A stretch of 6,101 bases of DNA from Rhodospirillales bacterium (GTDB taxonomy: Bacteria; Pseudomonadota; Alphaproteobacteria; Rhodospirillales; JASLLV01): the NCBI GenBank assembly GCA_030754475.1, contig JASMAE010000228.1, positions 1-6,101 of the forward strand, read 5' to 3'. The notes under the pieces were generated by a model. The model did no database searches and was not told the origin of the DNA. It saw nothing but the letters and a program-made list of their open reading frames with translations. The stretch's first letter is position 1. Every line of letters starts with the position of its first letter. Positions 1 to 5,850 of this stretch are shown here, in pieces. A program made the translations under genes and the position numbers.

Positions 1-474
1 GGCCGCGTGGGCGCGATCCGCGCGGCCCTTGACGAGGCCGGATTCAAGGACCGGTTGATCCTCTCGTACGCGGCCAAATACGCGTCCGCTTTCTACGGGC
101 CCTTCCGCGACGCAATCGGATCGTCGGCCGCGCTCAAGGGCGACAAGAAGACATACCAAATGGACCCCGCAAACAGTGACGAGGCCCTTCGTGAAGTGGC
201 GCTCGACATCGCCGAGGGGGCCGATATGGTGATGGTGAAGCCGGGCCTCCCCTACCTCGACGTGGTGCGCCGCTTAAAGGACGCCTTTGGCGTTCCTACC
301 TTCGTCTACAACGTGAGCGGCGAGTACGCGATGCTCAAGGCGGCAGCCGCCCAGGGTTGGCTCGACTACGACAAAGTGATGATGGAGGCCCTGCTCGCCT
401 TCAAACGGGCCGGCGCCGATGGGATCCTGACCTACGCGGCCATCGAGGCGGCGACGCTCATGAAAAAGGGCTGA
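1..474 (+). CDS. hemB: Delta-aminolevulinic acid dehydratase (porphobilinogen synthase), C-terminal part
   Basis: This cytosolic enzyme condenses two 5-aminolevulinate molecules into porphobilinogen, the second common step of heme and tetrapyrrole synthesis. The reading frame is open from the first base, so the 5' end lies outside the window; the 157 visible residues are about the C-terminal half of a protein that is usually 320-340 residues long. Both Schiff-base lysines of the family are visible: Lys26 of the fragment in the motif SYAAKYAS and Lys80 in MVMVKPGLPYLD. They are 54 residues apart, close to the 52-55 seen in known HemB proteins. The motifs YNVSGEYAML and GADGILTYAA near the C-terminus are also typical. 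The GTG at position 7 is an internal valine codon, not the start. The gene ends at a TGA and converges on cheW. Identification is secure. Confidence 0.97.
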   Translation, partial: GRVGAIRAALDEAGFKDRLILSYAAKYASAFYGPFRDAIGSSAALKGDKKTYQMDPANSDEALREVALDIAEGADMVMVKPGLPYLDVVRRLKDAFGVPTFVYNVSGEYAMLKAAAAQGWLDYDKVMMEALLAFKRAGADGILTYAAIEAATLMKKG

Positions 475-490
475 CCGCGGCGCGTCCCGT

Positions 491-534
491 CACGAAGACA
501 AAATCGTGGTCCGTCGAAATCGCTTAACAGCGAT
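491..534. terminator. Two small hairpins between convergent hemB and cheW
   Basis: Only 65 bp separate the stop codons of hemB and the convergent cheW. Two dyads lie here. One is CACGA (491-495) paired with TCGTG (504-508) across an 8-nt loop that is A-rich. The other is ATCGCT (519-524) paired with AGCGAT (529-534) across the loop TAAC. Their place between two convergent genes suits a bidirectional terminator, but neither stem is GC-rich or long and no clear U-tract follows on either strand. The terminator role is an inference; the dyads themselves are plain in the sequence. Confidence 0.25.
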
Positions 535-539
535 CCGCT

Positions 540-1022
540 CTAAGTTTTCACGTTGAGCAATCGCTCGACGTTAAGGACTACCATAAGCTTACCGTCGAGG
601 CGGTAGACGCCCGCTGCGAATTCCCGCCAAATGGTGCTCAAGGTGGCCGGGTTGCTCTCGTACGTCTCGGGCGAAAGGCCGATAACGTCGCCTACCCGGT
701 CGACGAGAAGCGTGTAAAGCGCGTGGTCGTGCTCGACCGTGACGCCCATGCCCGCCGCATCGTCGGGACGATTTCCGAGGCCGAGACGGACGCGGACGTC
801 GATCACCGTCACGATCCGCCCGCGGAGGTTGATCGAGCCCCTGACTTCCGAGGGCGCCAGAGGGATGTTCGCGATGTTCGCTGGTGACAGGATTTCCTGG
901 ACCTGAAGGACCGGAACACCGAACAACTGCTCTTCGATCACGAATGTGACGAAGTCACTGAGGTCTTCGCCGGGCAGCGCGTCGCGCGCATGATTCGTGG
1001 TTGTCGAAGCGAGTTGGGTCAC
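540..1022 (-). CDS. cheW: Chemotaxis coupling protein CheW
   Basis: CheW is a soluble scaffold that links methyl-accepting chemoreceptors to the histidine kinase CheA at the cell pole. The 160-residue product is a single CheW domain, roughly residues 22-157, preceded by a short polar N-terminal tail. Family landmarks are visible in order: DFVTFVIEEQLFGVPVLQVQEIL (about 23-45; quoted here only as the opening strands and the VQEI turn), PLAPSEVRGSINLRGRIV around the conserved NLRG at 65-68, the following VIDVR, the LLVDRVGDVIGL strand (about 105-116), and a C-terminal VVLNVERLL. The frame stays open to a TTG at 1037, but GTG at 1022 is preferred because GGAGAAGG sits 7 nt upstream of it, inside the longer version. 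There is no neighbouring cheA, cheY or receptor gene, so this is an isolated CheW. It converges on hemB and diverges from the CoA-transferase. Which receptor array it serves cannot be told from here. Confidence 0.93.
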   Translation of the reverse strand: MTQLASTTTNHARDALPGEDLSDFVTFVIEEQLFGVPVLQVQEILSPANIANIPLAPSEVRGSINLRGRIVTVIDVRVRLGLGNRPDDAAGMGVTVEHDHALYTLLVDRVGDVIGLSPETYESNPATLSTIWREFAAGVYRLDGKLMVVLNVERLLNVKT

Positions 1023-1025
1023 TGC

Positions 1026-1033
1026 CCTTCTCC
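1026..1033 (-). promoter_or_regulatory. Ribosome binding site of cheW
   Basis: GGAGAAGG on the minus strand lies with its GGAG core 7 nt before the GTG at 1022. It decides between that GTG and the in-frame TTG at 1037, since the TTG version would place this sequence inside the coding region. Confidence 0.6.
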
Positions 1034-1154
1034 GCAAATCGCTACGTTCACCAACCCTCGCCTGAGGAGGGCGCGGGTGCGCCGGCGCGCATTATCGAAT
1101 ATGGGATGGCCGCGCGCCATCGCGATGAAAAAAGGATTTCGTCTTGGTGGCCTC

Positions 1155-1173
1155 CTGATCCCGAACTGATCAG
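1155..1173. repeat. Dyad CTGATC-N7-GATCAG in the divergent cheW/CoA-transferase spacer
   Basis: In the 244-bp spacer between the divergent starts, CTGATC (1155-1160) and GATCAG (1168-1173) form an inverted repeat around ccgaact. A second arm pair, TCCTG (1152-1156) and CAGGA (1174-1178), overlaps it slightly out of register. The 19-bp size and the position about 95 bp before the CoA-transferase start would suit an operator for a dimeric repressor. No regulator gene is nearby and the family cannot be named. The rest of the spacer holds a short A-run (1129-1134) and no clear -35/-10 pair that could be defended. Confidence 0.3.
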
Positions 1174-1253
1174 CAGGAACAATGCGCCGGCGATTGCGAA
1201 GGGGTCTCGCGTTTGTTAGGAAGGGCGCTGGCCTTCGTCGTCCCCGAATCACC

Positions 1254-1257
1254 GGAG
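1254..1257 (+). promoter_or_regulatory. Ribosome binding site of the CoA-transferase gene
   Basis: GGAG with 9 nt to the GTG at 1267. It supports that start over the upstream in-frame TTG at 1213. The TTG does have an AAGGGG 8 nt before it (1199-1204), so the longer form is not excluded, but its 18 extra residues have no counterpart expected in the family. Confidence 0.5.
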
Positions 1258-1266
1258 CAATCGAGC

Positions 1267-2481
1267 GTGCCCAAATCCGCAGCTCTCGATGGCGTCATCG
1301 TGCTCGATTTCACGCGGATTCTCGCAGGTCCTTATTGCACGATGATCCTCGCCGATCTGGGTGCCGAAGTTGTCAAGGTCGAACGGCCGGAGTCTGGCGA
1401 CGACACGCGCCGGTTCGCGCCACCGTATTTCGCCGATAGCGACGGCAACGAAACCTCCGAAGCCGCCTACTTCCACGCCGCGAACCGTGGCAAGAAATCG
1501 CTGACCCTCGACCTCGGGCACCCGCGGGGACAAGAGATCGCGCGTACGCTGGCCGACAGCGCCGACGTGATCGTCGAGAACTTCAAGGCCGGCGACATCG
1601 GCAAGTTCGGCCTCGGCTACGAGGCGGTGCGCGCCTCAAACCCGTCCGTGATCTATTGCTCGATCACCGGCTTCGGGCAGACCGGTCCCTACCGCGCGCG
1701 GGCCGGCTACGACGCCATGATCCAGGCGATGGGCGGAATCATGAGCGTTACCGGGCACCCCGAGGGGGAACCCCTGCGGGTCGGTATCGCGATTTCGGAT
1801 CTGCTTTCGGGACTTTATTCGACGATCGCCATACTCGCGGCACTCGGTCACCGGCAACGCACCGGCGAAGGTCAATCGATCGATATCGCGCTCCTCGATT
1901 CGACGATTGCGACGCTGTCGTACCAGGCGACGAACTTCCTCGCCACGGGCGAAAACCCGGCCCGGCATGGCAACGCGCACCCCAATATCGTCCCCTACCA
2001 GGCGTTTCCCACGTCCGACGGCAGCCTGGTGCTCGCTGTCGGCAACGACGCCCAGTTCGCGCGGTTCTGTGAAATCGTCGGGCGGCCCGATCTGGCCGAG
2101 GATCCGCGATATCACTCCATTGACGCTCGGGTCCGCAACCGCGAGGCGCTGGTTCCCATGATCGCCGAAATCATGAAGATGCGCACCAGCGCCGCGTGGT
2201 CGGAAACGCTTGAATCGGCGGGCATTCCGAGCGGCCCCATCAACACGCTCGCCGACGTCTTCTCCGACCCTCAGGTCCTCGATCGGGAGCTGCGCATCGC
2301 TCTCGATCACCCGGTGCTCGGGCGCGCACCATCGGTGGCGAGCCCGCTACGCTTTTCAGAAACGCCCGTCACGTACCGCCGCGCGCCTCCGCTTCTCGGC
2401 CAGCACACCGACGAGATCCTGAGCGAACTCGGGCTCACGGCCGGCGAAGTCGCGGAGCTTCGCGAAGGCGGCGTGATCTAG
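1267..2481 (+). CDS. Family III (CaiB/BaiF) CoA-transferase
   Basis: Family III CoA-transferases move a CoA moiety from an acyl-CoA to a free carboxylic acid through an aspartyl-CoA intermediate; they act in the cytosol as interlocked dimers. The 404-residue product has the family length and hallmarks: an N-terminal LDGVIVLDFTRILAGPYC, then LADLGAEVVKVERP (28-41), VENFKAG (103-109), GFGQTGPY (135-142), GYDAMIQAMGG (147-157), and TGEGQ followed by IDIALLDS. Asp178 in AISDLLSG aligns with the catalytic Asp of formyl-CoA transferase and alpha-methylacyl-CoA racemase. Those families share this fold, so a racemase role must be considered, but the length and overall pattern look like a transferase. 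The start GTG at 1267 was chosen over TTG at 1213 because it gives the usual family N-terminus and has a GGAG upstream. The gene stands alone, with no acyl-CoA dehydrogenase or hydratase beside it, so the acid substrate cannot be predicted. Confidence 0.93.
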   Translation: MPKSAALDGVIVLDFTRILAGPYCTMILADLGAEVVKVERPESGDDTRRFAPPYFADSDGNETSEAAYFHAANRGKKSLTLDLGHPRGQEIARTLADSADVIVENFKAGDIGKFGLGYEAVRASNPSVIYCSITGFGQTGPYRARAGYDAMIQAMGGIMSVTGHPEGEPLRVGIAISDLLSGLYSTIAILAALGHRQRTGEGQSIDIALLDSTIATLSYQATNFLATGENPARHGNAHPNIVPYQAFPTSDGSLVLAVGNDAQFARFCEIVGRPDLAEDPRYHSIDARVRNREALVPMIAEIMKMRTSAAWSETLESAGIPSGPINTLADVFSDPQVLDRELRIALDHPVLGRAPSVASPLRFSETPVTYRRAPPLLGQHTDEILSELGLTAGEVAELREGGVI

Positions 2482-2989
2482 CACGGTCGCGAACCCGCCG
2501 CTCGCGAACGGCGTGGGCCGACCATCCACGAGCGTCGCCTCGCCTTCAATATCGAGAACTTTCGGCGCACCGGTTCGTTCACGGATCGTGACGCGCTCGT
2601 CAAGCCTGCGGGCCTCATCTGCGGACGGTGAAAAGGGGTTGCCGCCGCCTCAGCCGGGAACCCTGGCCGAGATGATCCACCGAAGCGGCGCCGCCGGCGG
2701 GAACGTCATCAAGATCTTTCGCCAGCGGCTTTTCCGAGACGTTCCGCGCAAACGGACCGAGGTGGGCGCCGACTTCGAGACCCTGGACAGCGATCACGCG
2801 CGCGATTTGATCGAGAACCATCGCGAATCGGGCTCCCTATCCGGCGTCCGCGCCGTGCCTCGGCGCCGGTTTGTCGGCGACCCCGCCTGGAAAGCGTCGC
2901 CCGGGCGGACTGATTACTCAGGGCAGGTGCGACGCGCATTCCCGACGGAACCGGCGCGAGAAGTGCTGGAACCGACGAACCTGCCAACT

Positions 2990-2995
2990 TATAAG
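2990..2995 (+). promoter_or_regulatory. Possible -10 element of a motAB promoter
   Basis: TATAAG lies in an unusually AT-rich patch (about 2987-3007) in otherwise GC-rich DNA, about 75 nt before the motA start. Seventeen bases upstream is TGGAAC, only a poor match to a -35 hexamer. No sigma-28 or sigma-54 consensus of the kind used for flagellar genes was seen nearby. Treat it as a candidate only. Confidence 0.25.
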
Positions 2996-3057
2996 ACTAA
3001 CAAGATTGTCGGCGCCGAGACCGGAGCGTCGCCGGTATTTCGTCGTGCGGTCACGGT

Positions 3058-3062
3058 GGAGG
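3058..3062 (+). promoter_or_regulatory. Ribosome binding site of motA
   Basis: GGAGG with a 6-nt spacer to ATG 3069. It fixes the motA start although the frame stays open about 200 bp further upstream. Confidence 0.8.
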
Positions 3063-3068
3063 TGCGAG

Positions 3069-3935
3069 ATGTTCTTCATCATCGGCGTCGTCGTGGTCTT
3101 CGGATCGGTGATCGGCGGCTACATGGGGGCCGGCGGTCACCTGGACGTTTTGTGGCAGCCGTTCGAAGGGGTCATCATATTCGGTGCCGGAATCGGCGCC
3201 TACATCATCTCCAACCCGAAAACGGTCCTCGGCGGCACCGCCAAGGTGATCGGCCCGTTGATGCGGGGATCCAAGTACAGCAAGAATAACTTTCTGGAGC
3301 TGCTCGGCGTTCTCTACGCGCTGTTCAAACTGGCGAAAACCAAAGGCGACTTGGCGCTGGAGGTGCACGTGGAGAAGCCCGAGGAGAGCCCGATTTTCCA
3401 GCAATTTCCGACCTTCGTGAAAGATCATCACGCGGTCGAATTCCTGTGCGACTACCTCCGCCTTCTGACGCTCGGCACCAGCAATTCCCACGAGCTGGAG
3501 GCGGTGATGGACGAGGAGTTGGAGATCCACCACAGCGAACAGCACGCCATTTCCGGCGCCTTGCAGACGCTGGCCGATTCCTTCCCCGCGCTCGGGATCG
3601 TCGCCGCGGTGCTGGGGGTGATCCACACCATGGGCTCGATCACCGAGCCGCCCGAGGTCTTGGGACACCTGATCGGCGGCGCGCTGGTCGGCACTTTTCT
3701 CGGCATCCTGATTTCCTACGGTCTTGCCGCGCCGATCGCGAAGTCCGTTGAGCAGACCTTCGACGCCGAATCACGTTACCTGCAATGTGCCAAGTTGGGC
3801 ATCATCGCCCATATGCAAGGGTACGCACCCCAGGTCTCGGTCGAGTTCGCGCGAAAAGCGCTCAATTCAAGCGTTCGACCCACATTCACGGAGGTCGAGG
3901 AAATGATCCAAAGCCAAGGCGAAGGAGTGGCGTGA
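3069..3935 (+). CDS. motA: Flagellar motor stator protein MotA
   Basis: MotA is the ring-forming inner-membrane subunit of the proton-driven stator; with MotB it converts proton flow into flagellar rotation. The 288-residue product can be laid against the E. coli MotA sequence, as recalled, without gaps from residue 1 to at least 222. Four hydrophobic segments are seen near 1-20, 32-50, 171-190 and 199-221, with the large cytoplasmic loop between the second and third. Pro173 (SFPALGIVAA) and Pro222 (GLAAPIAK), both needed for torque, are conserved. In the loop, Glu98 is kept and Arg90 is replaced by Lys, so the charge that meets FliG is preserved. The motifs GGYMGAGG, GAGIGAYII, DYLRLLTLG, VMDEELE and GALVGTFLGIL are typical. 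The ATG at 3069 has a strong GGAGG upstream and gives the exact family N-terminus. The stop is 3 nt before motB, so the two are co-transcribed. Confidence is very high. Confidence 0.98.
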   Translation: MFFIIGVVVVFGSVIGGYMGAGGHLDVLWQPFEGVIIFGAGIGAYIISNPKTVLGGTAKVIGPLMRGSKYSKNNFLELLGVLYALFKLAKTKGDLALEVHVEKPEESPIFQQFPTFVKDHHAVEFLCDYLRLLTLGTSNSHELEAVMDEELEIHHSEQHAISGALQTLADSFPALGIVAAVLGVIHTMGSITEPPEVLGHLIGGALVGTFLGILISYGLAAPIAKSVEQTFDAESRYLQCAKLGIIAHMQGYAPQVSVEFARKALNSSVRPTFTEVEEMIQSQGEGVA

Positions 3936-3938
3936 GCC

Positions 3939-4835
3939 ATGGCGGAGCAAGGCCAAACGATCATCATCAAAAAGGTCAAGGGCGGCGGACACGGGCATCA
4001 CGGCGGTGCCTGGAAGGTCGCATACGCGGACTTTGTCACCGCGATGATGGCGTTCTTTCTTCTGCTGTGGCTGCTCAACTCCGTCACCCAGGAGCAGCTC
4101 GAAGGCGTATCCAACTACTTTGCGCCGGCCAGCATCGCGCGGACGACCAGCGGCTCGGGCGGCGTCTTCGGCGGTACCGCCATCACGTCAGAAGGTGCGA
4201 TGTCGTCCGAAACGGCAAGTCCGACGCTCACTATGGATTTGCCGGCGCCCCAGGCGGGTTCCGGGTTGCCGGAATCCACCGAGCAGGAAGTCAGCGAGCA
4301 GGAAATCAGCGAGAATCAGGCCGAAAAGGTTCTGAAGGAAAAAGAGAATCAGCAGTTCGAAGAGGCGACCCGCGAGATTCTTGACACCATCAAAGACCTG
4401 CCGCAACTCCAGCAGATCGTCAACAGCCTGGTGATTGACCAGACCGCCGAAGGCCTGCGAATCCAGGTCGTCGATCAGGAAGGCCTGGCCATGTTTTCGA
4501 GCGGCAGCGCGAGCATGCTCGACCCTACGCGCAACGCCCTCGATCTGGTGGCGGCGGCGATCTCCAAGCTGCCGAACGAGATCTCGATCACCGGCCATAC
4601 CGATGCGGTGAAGTACGCCGGTGGCGAGAGCGGTTACACCAACTGGGAGCTGTCGGCGGACCGCGCAAACGCGACCCGACGGGCATTGATCCTAGCCGGC
4701 GTGTCTCCCGAACGCCTCGCAAGGGTGGTCGGCGCCGCCGACCAGGATCCGTTGGTATCCGACGATCCCAGAAATCCGCGCAACCGCCGAATCGCGATCG
4801 TGCTGCTGCGCGGGACGGGCCAGACAGCCGAATAG
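3939..4835 (+). CDS. motB: Flagellar motor stator protein MotB
   Basis: MotB pairs with MotA to form the proton channel and anchors the stator to peptidoglycan. The 298-residue product has a short basic cytoplasmic N-terminus containing a Gly/His-rich run (GGGHGHHGG, 15-23), one membrane helix at about 31-48, and the essential proton-carrying Asp31 in AYADFVTAMMAFF, equivalent to Asp32 of E. coli. Residues of roughly 50-145 form a polar linker that is first Ser/Gly/Thr-rich and then strongly acidic, with Glu/Gln-rich coiled-coil-like sequence (about 110-145). An OmpA-like peptidoglycan-binding domain follows, with ITGHTDA (Asp222), ELSADRA and NPRNRRIAIVL as its binding-site motifs. An AAGGAG at 3922-3927, inside the end of motA, is 11 nt before the ATG. 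The 3-nt gap to motA implies translational coupling and roughly matched synthesis. No distinctive sodium-type (PomB) feature was identified, so a proton motor is the simpler reading. Confidence 0.98.
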   Translation: MAEQGQTIIIKKVKGGGHGHHGGAWKVAYADFVTAMMAFFLLLWLLNSVTQEQLEGVSNYFAPASIARTTSGSGGVFGGTAITSEGAMSSETASPTLTMDLPAPQAGSGLPESTEQEVSEQEISENQAEKVLKEKENQQFEEATREILDTIKDLPQLQQIVNSLVIDQTAEGLRIQVVDQEGLAMFSSGSASMLDPTRNALDLVAAAISKLPNEISITGHTDAVKYAGGESGYTNWELSADRANATRRALILAGVSPERLARVVGAADQDPLVSDDPRNPRNRRIAIVLLRGTGQTAE

Positions 4836-4960
4836 GGGAACGAGCCCGCTACTACCCCCATGCGCCACCCTGGGATTCCCTCACGAGCGACGCGTCGACG
4901 GCGTTCCGTGCATCGCATTCCGGCGGAGCCGCCGGCGATGCCGCTTCGGAAACCCGGCCC

Positions 4961-5716
4961 GTGAGCGTCCACTCGCGAGGCGGCGCGCAGTTCTTCTTCG
5001 TGACCGGAGCGATGCCGTGTCCATATCTGAAGGGCCGGATCGAACGGAGGGTCGTGACCGAACTCATCGCGGTAGGCAAGGAATGTGCCTACGAGGCGCT
5101 TTCGAGGGCGGGTTTCCGGCGTTCCCACGGCCTCGCCTACGCGCCGGCGTGCCCTGACTGCAATTCCTGCGTCCCGGTTCGGGTTCGGGCGCCCGAATTC
5201 AAGCGCTCGCGCTCGCAAAGACGGGTCTGGAACCTCAACGCCGATCTCCTCGCCGAGACGCTGACACCTATTGCCACCGCCGAGCAATTCGCCCTTTTCG
5301 CCGCCTACCAGAAGTCCCGTCACGGCGACGGAGAAATGGCGCGAATGGAGTTTTTCGACTATCAGGCGCTGATCGAGGATACGCCGGTGCCGACCGACGT
5401 CGTCGAGTTCCGCGAGCCCGAAGGCCGCCTTCTTGGCGTCTCGCTGTTGGACCGCCTTGCCGACGGTTACTCCGCCGTTTACAGCGTCTTCGACCCCAAC
5501 GAACACCGACGAAGCCTCGGCCGGTACATGGTCCTGTGGTCGATCGAGGAAGCGCGAAGATTGGGTCTTCCGTTCGTCTATCTCGGGTTCTGGATCGGCG
5601 AAAGCTCCAAGATGGCGTACAAGTCGGCGTTTCGACCCCTAGAAGCGCACGGCGCCCGCGGTTGGCGGCGGATCGAAAACGCCGACGAACTTACTCAACT
5701 TGAGCCGGTTTCCTAG
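4961..5716 (+). CDS. bpt: Aspartate/glutamate leucyltransferase (leucyl-tRNA-protein transferase, ATE family)
   Basis: Bpt transfers leucine from Leu-tRNA to proteins with N-terminal Asp or Glu, marking them for ClpS/ClpAP degradation in the bacterial N-degron pathway. The 251-residue product is of normal length for the bacterial branch. The N-terminal ATE domain (about 10-85) shows QFFFVTGAMPCPYLKGR, GFRRSHGLAY and the CPDCNSC cluster; the cysteines are Cys20, Cys64, Cys67 and Cys70. The C-terminal GNAT-like domain (about 105-235) has YQKSRHGDGEM, GVSLLD, YSVFDPNE, SLGRYMVLWSIEEA and FVYLGFWIGESSKMAYK. The GTG at 4961 is the only in-frame start that keeps the full N-terminus; the next choice, ATG at residue 18, would cut into the domain. 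A weak GGAA lies about 9 nt upstream. Related arginyltransferases share this fold, and the leucyl specificity is assigned by bacterial family membership, not by a residue that can be read here. The gene follows motB after 125 bp and is probably transcribed independently. Confidence 0.94.
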   Translation: MSVHSRGGAQFFFVTGAMPCPYLKGRIERRVVTELIAVGKECAYEALSRAGFRRSHGLAYAPACPDCNSCVPVRVRAPEFKRSRSQRRVWNLNADLLAETLTPIATAEQFALFAAYQKSRHGDGEMARMEFFDYQALIEDTPVPTDVVEFREPEGRLLGVSLLDRLADGYSAVYSVFDPNEHRRSLGRYMVLWSIEEARRLGLPFVYLGFWIGESSKMAYKSAFRPLEAHGARGWRRIENADELTQLEPVS

Positions 5717-5718
5717 AA

Positions 5719-5733
5719 TCGCACGGCGTGCGA
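5719..5733. repeat. Perfect 15-bp inverted repeat after bpt, possible terminator
   Basis: TCGCACG-G-CGTGCGA begins 2 nt after the bpt stop codon. As RNA it could fold with a 6-bp stem and a GGC loop. It sits at the bpt end of the convergent gap with bioY. No U-tract follows on the plus strand, so a Rho-independent terminator is not shown; a weak terminator, an RNA-stabilising hairpin or a protein site are all possible. Confidence 0.3.
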
Positions 5734-5850
5734 GCAATCGAACCATTGCCACGCCGCGTTTCCCGCCTTTGCGACCTGGCTGCCGAGGCTCGTGTTCGGC
5801 TAAGCCCCCGGACCGGCGCGCGGCCCGATTCCGCTTAAACGGATGACGCG

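Larger units (their letters stand above)
2482..3068. other. 587-bp region with no identifiable gene, possible gene remnant
   Basis: This stretch separates the CoA-transferase from motA. On the plus strand a frame beginning at GTG 2513 is open into motA, ending at 3289 out of frame with it. Within it, about 2660-2840 has mostly G or C at third positions and a balanced protein composition (for example AGGNVIKIFRQRLFRDVP and KRTEVGADFETLDSDHAR), after which the translation becomes Arg-rich. A second plus-strand frame from 2482 to a TGA at 2629-2631 also looks coding-like (LAFNIENFRRTGSFTDRDAL). On the minus strand, the frame running from about 2650 down to a stop near 2358 reads DERVTIRERTGAPKVLDIEG, with no start codon at its head. 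No domain was recognised in any of them. The switching of plausible frames fits a decayed gene or untranslated leader, but this is inference and the strand is not settled. The last 80 bp carry the likely motA promoter area and ribosome binding site. Confidence 0.4.

Noticed and set aside
1213..1266. Extended N-terminus of the CoA-transferase from TTG 1213
   Set aside because: The extra 18 residues do not resemble the family N-terminus, and the GTG at 1267 has a GGAG at good spacing; the TTG is kept only as an alternative.
1636..2310. Long minus-strand open frame (224 codons) inside the CoA-transferase gene
   Set aside because: It is fully antisense to a well-identified gene, is rich in Arg, Asp and Gly, and shows no domain; such frames are expected opposite GC-rich genes with strong third-position bias.
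2496..2513. CGCCG/CGGCG hairpin just after the CoA-transferase stop as a terminator
   Set aside because: Only 5 bp of stem with an 8-nt loop and no following T-run; such pairs are common by chance at this base composition.
2660..2850. Faint resemblance of the KRTEV stretch to the C-terminal part of ketopantoate reductases
   Set aside because: Five residues without the surrounding motifs or the N-terminal nucleotide-binding domain are too little to name a family.
2513..3289. 258-codon plus-strand frame overlapping the first 221 bp of motA
   Set aside because: The overlap with motA is too long for two real genes, the 3' half is Arg-rich shadow sequence, and no family was recognised. Its middle part is discussed as a possible remnant, not called as a gene.
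4860..4964. 34-codon frame from ATG 4860 whose TGA overlaps the bpt GTG start (GTGA), a possible leader peptide
   Set aside because: No Shine-Dalgarno lies at a workable distance (nearest AGGGG is about 20 nt away), and the product is an Arg/Pro-rich string typical of out-of-frame GC-rich DNA.
4634..5506. 290-codon minus-strand frame antisense to motB and bpt
   Set aside because: It lies opposite two conserved genes and has no recognisable domain, so it is a compositional shadow.
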